From Diplolepis rosae (taxonomy: Eukaryota > Arthropoda > Insecta > Hymenoptera > Diplolepididae): a DNA stretch of 64,000 nucleotides. Both the position numbers and the translations under genes were made by a program. The first letter of the stretch is position 1, and every line of letters starts with the position of its first letter. The DNA is taken from assembly GCA_030998225.1 (NCBI GenBank), contig JAPYXD010000308.1, forward strand, positions 2,862,001 through 2,926,000, written 5' to 3'. This document shows positions 10,880-23,545 of this stretch, piece after piece. The notes below the pieces were generated by a model. It ran no database searches and had not been told where the DNA came from. It worked only from the letters and a program-made list of their open reading frames with translations.

Positions 10880-13720
10880 CCATAAATAGCTTCCCCGTGT
10901 CAAACTTTACTAATTTTCGTTTCACTCCGCAAAGTCAAATTTTGATTTATACTTTTTTTAATGTAGCACAATGTCACGGCATTCAAAAAAATAAGTCTCT
11001 TTTCATGCCACGTTTTTACTTTTCGAGATAATTGGACGAGTTTGTCGACAAATGGCTTCCCCGTGTGAAACTTTGCTAATTTTGGATTCACTCTGAAAAC
11101 TCAAATTATAATTTATATATTTTATTAATGTAGCACAGTGTCACAGCAATAAACAAAAAAACTCTCTTTCCATGACACATCTTCAGTTTTCGAGATAATT
11201 CGACGAGTTTGTTCATAAATGGCTTCCCCGTTTCAAAATTTTTGCTAATTTTTTTTTTTGCTCCGCAAACTAACATTTTATTTAATATTTTTTTTAATGT
11301 AGCACAATATGACTGCAATCAAATACATTAGTCACTTTTTACGTCACCTTTTTTAGTTTTCGAGATAATTGGACGAGTTTATCCATAAATGGCTTCCCCT
11401 TGTCAAACTTTACTAATTTTCGTTTCACTCCGCAAAGTCAAATTTTGATTTATATTTTTTTTAATGTAGCACAATGTCACGGCATTCAAAAAAATAAGTC
11501 TCTTTTCATGCCACGTTTTTAATTTTCGAGATAATTGGACGAGTTTGTCGACAAATGGCTTCCCCGTGTGAAACTTTGCTAATTTTGGATTCACTCTGAA
11601 AACTCAAATTATAATTTATATATTTTATTAATGTAGCACAGTGTCACAGCAATAAACAACAAAACTCTCTTTTCATAACACATCTTCAGTTTTCGAGATA
11701 ATTCGACGAGCTTGTTCATAAATGGCTTCCCCGTTTCAAAATTTTTGCTAATTTTATTTTTGCTCCGCAAACTAACATTTTATTTAATATTTTTTTAATG
11801 TTGCACAATATGACTGCAATCAAATACATTAGTCACTTTTTACTTCACCTTTTTTAGCTTTCGAGATAATTGGACGAGTTTGTCAACAAATGGGTTCCCA
11901 ATGTTAAACTTTGCTAATTTTCGTTTCACTCCGCAAAGTCAAATTTTGATTTATATTTTTTTTAATGTAGCACAATGTCACGGCATTCAAAAAAATAAGT
12001 CTCTTTTCATGCCACGTTTTTAATTTTCGAGATAATTGGACGAGTTTGTCGACAAATGGCTTCCCCGTGTGAAACTTTGCTAATTTTGGATTCACTCTGA
12101 AAACTCAAATTATAATTTATATATTTTATTAATGTAGCACAGTGTCACAGCAATAAACAAAAAAACTCTCTTTCCATAACACATCTTCAGTTTTCGAGAT
12201 AATTCGACGAGCTTGCTCATAAATGGCTTCCCCGTTTCAAAATTTTTGCTAATTTTTTTTTGCTCCGCAAACTAACATTTTATTTAATATTTTTTTTAAT
12301 GTAGCACAATATGACTGCAATCAAATACATTAGTCACTTTTTACGTCACCTTTTTTAGCTTTCGAGATAATTGGACGAGTTTATCCATAAATGGCTTCCC
12401 CTTGTCAAACTTTACTAATTTTCGTTTCACTCCGCAAAGTCAAATTTTGATTTATATTTTTTTTAATGTAGCACAATGTCACTGCATTCAAAAACGGAAG
12501 TCTCTTTTCGTGCGACGTTTTTACTTTTCGAGATAATTGGACGAGTTTGTCGAAAATGGCTTCCCCGTGTGAAACTTTGCTAATTTTGGATTCACTCTGA
12601 AAACTCAAATTATAATTTATATATTTTATTAATGTAGCACAGTGTCACAGCAATAAACAAAAAAACTCTCTTTTCATGACACATCTTCAGTTTTCGAGAT
12701 AATTCGACGAGTTTGTTCATAAATGGCTTCCCCGTTTCAAAATTTTTGCTAATTTTTTTTTGCTCCGCAAACTAACATTTTATTTAATATTTTTTTTAAT
12801 GTAGCACAATATGACTGCAATCAAATACATTAGTCACTTTTTACGTCACCTTTTTTAGCTTTCGAGATAATTGGACGAGTTTGTCAACAAATGGGTTCCC
12901 AATGTTAAACTTTGCTAATTTTCGTTTCACTCCGCAAAGTCAAATTTTGATTTATATTTTTTTTAATGTAGCACAATGTCACGGCATTCAAAAAAATAAG
13001 TCTCTTTTCATGCCACGTTTTTACTTTTCGAGATAATTGGACGAGTTTGTCGACAAATGGCTTCCCCTTGTGAAACTTTGCTAATTTTGGATTCACTCTG
13101 AAAACTCAAATTATAATTTATATATTTTATTAATGTAGCACAGTGTCACAGCAATAAACAACAAAACTCTCTTTTCATGACACATATTCAGTTTTCGAGA
13201 TAATTCGACTAGTTTGCTCATAAATGGCTTCCCCGTTTCAAAATTTTTGCTAATTTTTTTTTGCTCCGCAAACTAAAATTTTATTTAATATTTTTTTTAA
13301 TGTAGCACAATATGACTGCAATCAAATACATTAGTCACTTTTTACTTCACCTTTTTTAGCTTTCGAGATAATTGTACGAGTTTGTCCATAAATAGCTTCC
13401 CCTTGTCAAACTTTACTAATTTTCGTTTCACTCCGCAAAGTCAAATTTTGATTTATATTTTTTTTAATGTAGCACAATGTCACGGCATTCAAAAAAATAA
13501 GTCTCTTTTCATGCCACGTTTTTACTTTTCGAGATAATTGGACGAGTTTGTCGACAAATGGCTTCCCCGTGTGAAACTTTGCTAATTTTGGATTCACTCT
13601 GAAAACTCAAATTATAATTTATATATTTTATTAATGTAGCACAGTTTCATAGCAATAAACAACAAAACTCTCTTTTCATGACACTTCTTCAGTTTTCGAG
13701 ATAATTTGACTAGTTTGTCA
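10880..13720 (+). repeat. Run of 3-monomer (501 bp) higher-order repeats
   Basis: About five and a half copies of a 3-monomer unit lie here. The same minus-strand frame, diagnostic for one monomer of the trio, ends at 10900, 11403, 11904, 12405, 12905 and 13406, so the period is 500-503 bp. The trio is an ATTCACTCTGAAAACTC monomer, then a TTTTTTGCTCCGCAAACTAACATTTT-type monomer with ACATTAGTCAC, then one carrying CACGGCATTCAAAAAAATAAG. Copies differ by isolated substitutions and by the length of T runs. One copy (about 12480-12560) carries the word CGGAAGTCTCTTTTCGTGCG from another monomer class, which suggests conversion. Confidence 0.92.
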
Positions 13721-16700
13721 ACAAATGGCTTCCCCGTTTCAAACTTTGCTAATTTGGTTTCACACCGCAAACTCAAATTAGATTTTTTTTTTTTTTATGT
13801 AGCACAATATGACTGCAATCAAATACAAAACTTTGTTTTTAAGTCACGTTTTCAGTTTTCGAGATAATTGGACGAGTTTGTCCATAAATTGCTTCCCCGT
13901 GTGAAACTTTGCTAATTTTGGTTTCACACCGCTAAGTCAAATTTTAATTTATATATTTTCTTAATGTGGCACAGAGTTACTGCAATAAAAAACCCAAGTC
14001 TCTTTTTAAGACACTTCTTTAGTTTCCGAGATAATTCGACGAGTTTGTCCATAAATGGCTTCCCAGTGTTAAACTTTGCTAATTTTCGTTTAGCTCCGCA
14101 AACTCAAATTTTAATTTATATATTTTTTTTAATACAGCACAGTGTGATTGCAATAAAAAACCAAATTTTCTTTTTAAGCCACTTCTTTATTTTTCAAGAT
14201 AATTCAGCGAGTTTGTCCATAAATGGTTTCCCCGTGTCAAACTTTGCTAATTTTCGTTTCACTCCGCAAAGTCAAATTTTAATTTATATATTTTTTAATG
14301 TAGCACAATGTCACTGCATTCAAAAACGGAAGTCTCTTTTTAAGCCACTTCTTTAGTTTTCGAGATAATTCAGCGAGTTTGTCCATAAATGGCTTCCCAG
14401 TGTTAAACGCTGCTAATTTTCGTTTAGCTCCGCAAACTCAAATTTTAATTTATATATTTTTTTTAATTCAGCACAGTGTGATTGCAATAGAAAACCAAAG
14501 TCTCTTTTTAAGCCACTTCTTTTGTTTTCGAGTTAATTCAGCGAGTTTGTGAACAAATGGCTTCCCAGTGTTAAACTTTGCTAATTTTCGTTTCGCTCCG
14601 CAAAGTCAAATTTTGATTTATATTTTTTTTAATGTAGCAAAATGTGTCTGCGATCAAAAACCGAATTTACTTTTTATACCTCTTTTTTAGTTTTCGAGAA
14701 AATTGGACGATTTTGTCCATAAATGGTTTCCCCGTGTCAAACTTTTGCTAATTTTGGATTCACACCGCAAAAAAAACTGAAATTTATATATTTTTTATTG
14801 TAGCAAAATGTGTCTGCCATCAAAAACCGAAGTCACTTTTTATACCTCTTTTTTTAGTGTTCGAGATAATTGTACGAGTTTGTCCATAAATAGCTTCCCC
14901 GTGTCAAACTTTGCTAATTTTCGTTTCACTCCGCAAAGTCAAATTATAATTTATATATTTTTTAATGTAGCACAATGTCACTGCATTCAAAAACGGAAGT
15001 CTCTTTTCGTGCGACGTTTTTACTTTTCGAGATAATTGGACGAGTTTGTCGAAAATGGCTTCCCCGTGTGAAACTTTGCTAATTTTCGTTTCACTACGCA
15101 AAGTCAAATTTTAATTTATATTTTTTTTAATGTAGTACAATGTGACTGCAATCAAATACAAAACTCTGTTTTTACGGCAGTTTTTCAGTTTTCGAGATAA
15201 TTGGACGAGTTTGTTAACAATAGGCTTCCCCGTATGAAAATTTGCTAATTTTGGTTTCGCTCCGCGAATGCAAACTTTAATTTATATTTTTTTAAATGTA
15301 GCACAATGTGACTGTAAGCAAATATAAAAATCTGTTTTAACGTCACGTTTTCAGTTTTCGAGATAATTGTACGAGTTTGTCCATAAATAGCTTCCCCGTG
15401 TCAAACTTTGCTAATTTTGGTTTCGCTCCGCAAAACTGAAACTTTAATTTCTATTTATTTTATATAGCACAATATGACTGCAAGCAAATAAAAAAATCTG
15501 TTTTTACGTCACGTTTTCAGTTTTCGTGATAATTGGACGAGTTTGTCGACAAACGGCTTCCCCGTGTGAAACTTTGCTACTTTTGGATTCACTCTGAAAA
15601 CTCAAATTATAATTTATATATTTTATTAATGTAGCACAGTGTCACAGCAATAAACAACAGAACTCTCTTTTCATGACACTTCTTCAGTTTTCGAGATAAT
15701 TCGACGAGTTTGTTCATAAATGGCTTCCCCGTTTCAAAATTTTTGCTAATTTTTTTTTGCTCCGCAAACTAAAATTTTATTTAATATTTTTTTTTTATGT
15801 AGCACAATATGACTGCAATCAAATACAAAAGTCACTTTTTACGTCACCTTTTTTAGCTTTCGAGATAATTGGACGAGTTTGTCAACAAATGGGTTCCCAA
15901 TGTTAAACTTTGCTAATTTTCGTTTCACTGCGCAAAAGGCAAATTTTAATTCATATGTTTTTTGATGTAGTACAATGTGACTGCAGTCAAATACCGAAGT
16001 CTCTGTTAACGTCACATTTTTAGTTTCCGAGATAATTGGACGAGTTTGTCCATAAATAGCTTCCCCGTGTCAAACTTTGCTAATTTTCGTTTCACTCCGC
16101 AAAGTCAAATTTTAATTTATATATTTTTTAATGTAGCACAATGTCACTGCATTCAAAAACGGAAGTCTCTTTTCGTGCGACGTTTTTACTTTTCGAGATA
16201 ATTGAACGTGTTTGTCAAATAATGGCTTCCCCGTGTCAAACTTTGCTAATTTTGATTTTGCTCCGCGAACTAAAATTTTAATTTACATTTTCTTTAATGT
16301 AGCACAATTTGACTGCAATCAAATACAGAAGTCTCTTTTTACGTCACCTTTTTTAGTTTTCGAGATAATTGGACGAGTTTGTTAACAAATGGGTTCCCTG
16401 TGTTAAACTTTGCTAATTTTCGTTTCACTACGCAAAGACAAATTTTAATTTATATTTTTTTAATGTAGTACAATGTGACTGCAATCAAATACAAAACTCT
16501 GTTTTTACGGCAGTTTTTCAGTTTTCGAGATAATTGGACGAGTTTGTTAACAATAGGCTTCCCCGTATGAAAATTTGCTAATTTTGGTTTCGCTCCGCAA
16601 ATGCAAACTTTAATTTATATTTTTTTAAATGTAGCACAATGTGACTGTAAGCAAATATAAAAATCTGTTTTAACGTCACGTTTTCAGTTTTCGAGATAAT

Positions 16701-17545
16701 TGTACGAGTTTGTCCATAAATAGCTTCCCCGTTTCAAACTTTGCTAATTTTCGTTTCACTCCGCAAAGTCAAATTTTGATTTATATTTTTTTTAATGTAG
16801 CACAATGTCACGGCATTCTAAAAAATAAGTCTCTTTTCATGCCACGTTTTTACTTTTCGAGATAATTGGACAAGTTTGTCAACAAATGGGTTCCCAATGT
16901 TAAACTTTGCTAATTTTCGTTTCACTACGCAAAAGTCAAATTTTAATTCATATGTTTTTTGATGTAGTACAATGTGACTGCATTCAAATACAGAAGTCTC
17001 TTTTAACGTGACATTTTTAGTTTTCGAGATAATTGGACGAGTTTGTCCATAAATAGCTTCCCCGTGTCAAACTTTGCTAATTTTCGTTTCACTCCGCAAA
17101 GTCAAATTTTAATTTATATATTTTTTAATGTAGCACAATGTCACTGCATTCAAAAACGGAAGTCTCTTTTCGTGCGACGTTTTTACTTTTCGAGATAATT
17201 GAACGTGTTTGTCAAATAATGGCTTCCCCGTGTCAAACTTTGCTAATTTTGAATTTGCTCCGCGAACTAAAATTTTAATTTACATTTTCTTTAATGTAGC
17301 ACAATTTGACTGCAATCAAATACAGAAGTATCTTTTTACGTCACCTTTTTTAGTTTTCGAGATAATTGGACGAGTTTGTTAACAAATGGGTTCCCTGTGT
17401 TAAACTTTGCTAATTTTCGTTTCACTACGCAAAGACAAATTTTAATTTATATTTTTTTAATGTAGTACAATGTGACTGCAATCAAATACGAAACTCTGTT
17501 TTTACGGAAGTTTTTCAGTTTTCGAGATAATTGGACAAGTTTGTT
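13720..17545 (+). repeat. 6-kb higher-order unit A, variable part
   Basis: This starts at the poly-T monomer (about 13783). The first 0.9 kb repeats 8740-9650. The rest has a counterpart at 19710-23545 with an offset of about 5,995-5,999 bp. Landmarks shared with that copy are TATATAGCACAATATGACTG with GCAAGCAAATAAAAAAATC (about 15462 and 21461), GACAAACGGCTTCCCC (about 15548 and 21544) and TTGAACGTGTTTGTCAAATA (16202 and about 22200). Confidence 0.82.
15960..17545 (+). repeat. 6-monomer tandem duplication (about 1.0 kb)
   Basis: Within unit A the run with TTGAACGTGTTTGTCAAATA, the CTCCGCGAACTAAAATTTT monomer, the GGGTTCCCTGTG monomer and the ACGGCAGTTTTTCAG monomer occurs twice, at about 16.2-16.6 kb and 17.2-17.5 kb. 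The offset is about 1,000 bp, six monomers. The same internal duplication is present in unit B (about 22.2 and 23.2 kb), so it predates the copying of the 6-kb unit. Confidence 0.75.
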
Positions 17546-19710
17546 AACAATAGGCTTCCCCGTATGAAAATTTGCTAATTTTGGTTTCGCTCCGCAAATT
17601 CAAACTTTAATTTATATTTTCTTAAATGCAGCACAATGTGACTGTAAGCAAATATAAAAATCTGTTTTAGCGTCACGTTTTCAGTTTTCGAGATAATTGT
17701 ACGAGTTTGTCCATAAATAGCTTCCCCGTGTCAAACTTTACTAATTTTCGTTTCACTCCGCAAAGTCAAATTTTGATTTATACTTTTTTTAATGTAGCAC
17801 AATGTCACGGCATTCAAAAAAATAAGTCTCTTTTCATGCCACGTTTTTACTTTTCGAGATAATTGGACGAGTTTGTCGACAAATGGCTTCCCCGTGTGAA
17901 ACTTTGCTAATTTTGGATTCACTCTGAAAACTCAAATTATAATTTATATATTTTATTAATGTAGCACAGTGTCACAGCAATAAACAACAAAACTCTCTTT
18001 TCATGACACATCTTCAGTTTTCGAGATAATTCGACGAGTTTGTTCATAAATGGCTTCCCCGTTTCAAAATTTTTGCTAATTTTTTTTTTTGCTCCGCAAA
18101 CTAACATTTTATTTAATATTTTTTTTAATGTAGCACAATATGACTGCAATCAAATACATTAGTCAATTTTTACGTCACCTTTTTTAGCTTTCAAGATAAT
18201 TGGACGAGTTTGTCAACAAATGGGTTCCCAATGTTAAACTTTGCTAATTTTCGTTTCACTCCGCAAAGTCAAATTTTGATTTATATTTTTTTTAATGTAG
18301 CACAATGTCACGGCATTCAAAAAAATAAGTCTCTTTTCATGCCACGTTTTTAATTTTCGAGATAATTGGACGAGTTTGTCGACAAATGGCTTCCCCGTGT
18401 GAAACTTTGCTAATTTTGGATTCACTCTGAAAACTCAAATTATAATTTATATATTTTATTAATGTAGCACAGTGTCACAGCAATAAACAAAAAAACTCTC
18501 TTTCCATAACACATCTTCAGTTTTCGAGATAATTCGACGAGTTTGCTCATAAATGGCTTCCCCGTTTCAAAATTTTTGCTAATTTTTTTTTGCTCCGCAA
18601 ACTAACATTTTATTTAATATTTTTTTTAATGTAGCACAATATGACTGCAATCAAATACATTAGTCACTTTTTACGTCACCTTTTTTAGCTTTCGAGATAA
18701 TTGGACGAGTTTATCCATAAATGGCTTCCCCGTGTCAAACTTTACTAATTTTCGTTTCACTCCGCAAAGTCAAATTTTGATTTATACTTTTTTTAATGTA
18801 GCACAATGTCACGGCATTCAAAAAAATAAGTCTCTTTTCATGCCACGTTTTTACTTTTCGAGATAATTGGACGAGTTTGTCGACAAATGGCTTCCCCGTG
18901 TGAAACTTTGCTAATTTTGGATTCACTCTGAAAACTCAAATTATAATTTATATATTTTATTAATGTAGCACAGTGTCACAGCAATAAACAACAAAACTCT
19001 CTTTTCATGACACATCTTCAGTTTTCGAGATAATTCGACGAGTTTGTTCATAAATGGCTTCCCCGTTTCAAAATTTTTGCTAATTTTTTTTTGCTCCGCA
19101 AACTAACATTTTATTTAATATTTTTTTTAATGTAGCACAATATGACTGCAATCAAATACATTAGTCACTTTTTACGTCACCTTTTTTAGCTTTCGAGATA
19201 ATTGGACGAGTTTGTCAACAAATGGGTTCCCAATGTTAAACTTTGCTAATTTTCGTTTCACTCCGCAAAGTCAAATTTTGATTTATATTTTTTTTAATGT
19301 AGCACAATGTCACGGCATTCAAAAAAATAAGTCTCTTTTCATGCCACGTTTTTAATTTTCGAGATAATTGGACGAGTTTGTCGACAAATGGCTTCCCCGT
19401 GTGAAACTTTGCTAATTTTGGATTCACTCTGAAAACTCAAATTATAATTTATATATTTTATTAATGTAGCACAGTGTCACAGCAATAAACAACAAAACTC
19501 TCTTTTCATGACACATATTCAGTTTTCGAGATAATTCGACTAGTTTGCTCATAAATGGCTTCCCCGTTTCAAAATTTTTGCTAATTTTTTTTTGCTCCGC
19601 AAACTAAAATTTTATTTAATATTTTTTTTAATGTAGCACAATATGACTGCAATCAAATACATTAGTCACTTTTTACGTCACCTTTTTTAGTTTTCGAGAT
19701 AATTGGACGA
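17545..19710 (+). repeat. 3-mer run in unit A (four copies)
   Basis: This opens with the CTTAAATGCAG marker (17621). It continues as four 501-503 bp trios, with the diagnostic minus-strand frame at 17731, 18234, 18735 and 19236. The offset to the run at 10.9 kb is 6,831 bp for the first three copies. Beyond them the offset drops to about 5,995, a difference of 836 bp or five monomers. That step shows the two runs have changed copy number since they were duplicated. Confidence 0.9.
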
Positions 19711-22700
19711 GTTTGTCAACAAATGGCTTCCCCGTTTCAAACTTTGCTAATTTGGTTTCACACCGCAAACTCAAATTAGATTTTTTTTTTTATGTAGCAC
19801 AATATGACTGCAATCAAATACAAAACTTTGTTTTTAAGTCACGTTTTCAGTTTTCGAGATAATTGGACGAGTTTGTCCATAAATTGCTTCCCCGTGTGAA
19901 ACTTTGCTAATTTTGGTTTCACTCCGCTAAGTCAAATTTTAATTTATATATTTTCTTAATGTGGCACAGTGTTACTGCAATAAAAAACCCAAGTCTCTTT
20001 TTAAGACACTTCTTTAGTTTCCGAGATAATTCGACGAGTTTGTCCATAAATGGCTTCCCAGTGTTAAACTTTGCTAATTTTCGTTTCACTCCGCAAAGTC
20101 AAATTTTAATTTATATATTTTTTTTAATACAGCACAGTGTGATTGCAATAAAAAACCAAATTTTCTTTTTAAGCCACTTCTTTAGTTTTCAAGATAATTC
20201 AGCGAGTTTGTCCATAAATAGCTTCCCCGTGTCAAACTTTGCTAATTTTCGTTTCACTCCGCAAAGTCAAATTTTAATTTATATATTTTTTAATGTAGCA
20301 CAATGTCACTGCATTCAAAAACGGAAGTCTCTTTTTAAGCCACTTCTTTAGTTTTCGAGATAATTCAGCGAGTTTGTCCATAAATGGCTTCCCAGCGTTA
20401 AACGTTGCTAATTTTCGTTTAGCTCCGCAAACTCAAATTTTAATTTATATATTTTTTTTAATTCAGCACAGTGTGATTGCAATAGAAAACCAAAGTCTCT
20501 TTTTAAGCCACTTCTTTTGTTTTCGAGTTAATTCAGCGAGTTTGTGAACAAATGGCTTCCCAGTGTTAAACTTTGCTAATTTTCGTTTCGCTCCGCAAAG
20601 TCAAATTTTGATTTATATTTTTTTTAATGTAGCAAAATGTGTCTGCGATCAAAAACCGAATTTACTTTTTATACCTCTTTTTTAGTTTTCGAGAAAATTG
20701 GACGAGTTTGTCCATAAATGGTTTCCCCGTGTCAAACTTTTGCTAATTTTGGATTCACAGCGCAAAAAAAATTGAAATTTATAATTTTTTTTTTGTAGCA
20801 AAATATGACTGCGATCAAAAACCGAAGTCACTTTTTATACCTCTTTTTTAGTGTTCGAGAAAATTGGACGAGTTTGTCCATAAATGGTTTTCCCGTGTCA
20901 AACTTTGCTAATTTTCGTTTCACTCCGCAAAGTCAAATTTTAATTTATATATTTTTTAATGTAGCACAATGTCACTGCATTCAAAAACGGAAGTCTCTTT
21001 TCGTGCGACGTTTTTACTTTTCGAGATAATTGTACGTGTTTGTCAATTAATTGCTTCCCCGTGTCAAACTTTGCTAATTTTCGTTTCACTACGCAAAGTC
21101 AAATTTTAATTTATATTTTTTTTAATGTAGTACAATGTGACTGCAATCAAATACAAAACTCTGTTTTTACGGCAGTTTTTCAGTTTTCGAGATAATTGGA
21201 CGAGTTTGTTAACAATAGGCTTCCCCGTATGAAAATTTGCTAATTTTGGTTTCGCTCCGCAAATGCAAACTTTAATTTATATTTTTTTAAATGTAGCACA
21301 ATGTGACTGTAAGCAAATATAAAAATCTGTTTTAACGTCACGTTTTCAGTTTTCGAGATAATTGTACGAGTTTGTCCATAAATAGCTTCCCCGTGTCAAA
21401 CTTTGCTAATTTTGGTTTCGCTCCGCAAAACTGAAACTTTAATTTCTATTTATTTTTATATAGCACAATATGACTGCAAGCAAATAAAAAAATCTGTTTT
21501 TACGTCACGTTTTCAGTTTTCGTGATAATTGGACGAGTTTGTCGACAAACGGCTTCCCCGTGTGAAACTTTGCTACTTTTGGATTCACTCTGAAAACTCA
21601 AATTATAATTTATATATTTTATTAATGTAGCACAGTGTCACAGCAATAAACAACAGAACTCTCTTTTCATGACACTTCTTCAGTTTTCGAGATAATTCGA
21701 CGAGTTTGTTCATAAATGGCTTCCCCGTTTCAAAATTTTTGCTAATTTTGGTTTTGCTCCGCAAACTAACATTTTAATTTATATTTTTTTTAATGTAGCA
21801 CAATATGACTGCAATCAAATACAGAAGTCACTTGTTACGTCACCTTTTTTAGCTTTCGAGATAATTGGACGAGTTTGTCAACAAATGGGTTCCCAATGTT
21901 AAAGTTTGCTAATTTTCGTTTCACTGCGCAAAAGTCAAATTTTAATTCATATGTTTTTTGATGTAGTACAATGTGACTGCACTCAAATACAGAAGTCTCT
22001 TTTAACGTCACATTTTTAGTTTTCGAGAAAATTGGACGAGTTTGTCCATAAATGGTTTTCCCGTGTCAAACTTTGCTAATTTTCGTTTCACTCCGCAAAG
22101 TCAAATTTTAATTTATATATTTTTTAATGTAGCACAATGTCACTGCATTCAAAAACGGAAGTCACTTTTCCTGCGACGTTTTTACTTTTCGAGATAATTG
22201 AACGTGTTTGTCAAATAATGGCTTCCCCGTGTCAAACTTTGCTAATTTTGATTTTGCTCCGCGAACTAAAATTTTAATTTACATTTTCTTTAATGTAGCA
22301 CAATTTGACTGCAATCAAATACAGAAGTCTCTTTTTACGTCACCTTTTTTAGTTTTCGAGATAATTGGACGAGTTTGTTAACAAATGGGTTCCCTGTGTT
22401 AAACTTTGCTAATTTTCGTTTCACTACGCAAAGACAAATTTTAATTTATATTTTTTTAAAAAGGAAGCACAATGTGACTGTAAGCAAATATAAAAATCTG
22501 TTTTAACGTCACGTTTTCAGTTTTCGAGATAATTGTACGAGTTTGTCCATAAATAGCTTCCCCGTATGAAAATTTGCTAATTTTGGTTTCGCTCCGCAAA
22601 TGCAAACTTTAATTTATATTTTTTTAAATGTAGCACAATGTGACTGTAAGCAAATATAAAAATCTGTTTTAACGTCACGTTTTCAGTTTTCGAGATAATT

Positions 22701-23545
22701 GTACGAGTTTGTCCATAAATAGCTTCCCCGTTTCAAACTTTGCTAATTTTCGTTTCACTCCGCAAAGTCAAATTTTGATTTATATTTTTTTTAATGTAGC
22801 ACAATGTCACGGCATTCAAAAAAATAAGTCTCTTTTCATGCCACGTTTTTACTTTTCGAGATAATTGGACGAGTTTGTCAACAAATGGGTTCCCAATGTT
22901 AAACTTTGCTAATTTTCGTTTCACTACGCAAAAGTCAAATTTTAATTCATATGTTTTTTGATGTAGTACAATGTGACTGCATTCAAATACAGAAGTCTCT
23001 TTTAACGTGACATTTTTAGTTTTCGAGATAATTGGACGAGTTTGTCCATAAATAGCTTCCCCGTGTCAAACTTTGCTAATTTTCGTTTCACTCCGCAAAG
23101 TCAAATTTTAATTTATATATTTTTTAATGTAGCACAATGTCACTGCATTCAAAAACGGAAGTCTCTTTTCGTGCGACGTTTTACTTTTCGAGATAATTGA
23201 ACGTGTTTGTCAAATAATGGCTTCCCCGTGTCAAACTTTGCTAATTTTGAATTTGCTCCGCGAACTAAAATTTTAATTTACATTTTCTTTAATGTAGCAC
23301 AATTTGACTGCAATCAAATACAGAAGTCAATTTTTACGTCACCTTTTTTAGTTTTCGAGATAATTGGACGAGTTTGTTAACAAATGGGTTCCCTGTGTTA
23401 AACTTTGCTAATTTTCGTTTCACTACGCAAAGACAAATTTTAATTTATATTTTTTTAAAAAGGAAGCACAATGTGACTGTAAGCAAATATAAAAATCTGT
23501 TTTAACGTCACGTTTTCAGTTTTCGAGATAATTGTACGAGTTTGT
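19710..23545 (+). repeat. 6-kb higher-order unit B, variable part
   Basis: This is the second copy of 13720-17545, beginning at the poly-T monomer (about 19781) and in the same monomer order. It differs by point changes and by a junction variant, TTTTTAAAAAGGAAGCACAA, at about 22455 and 23454 that replaces the usual TTTAATGTAGYACAA. The same junction variant is seen once more at about 30770. Confidence 0.82.

Noticed and set aside
13964..14356. 130-134 codon plus-strand frames repeated at 19959, 28624, 31106, 37765 and 47079
   Set aside because: All lie on the GGCACAGAGTTACTGC run of monomers and read the monomer in successive frames. Their recurrence follows the HOR copies, not a gene family.
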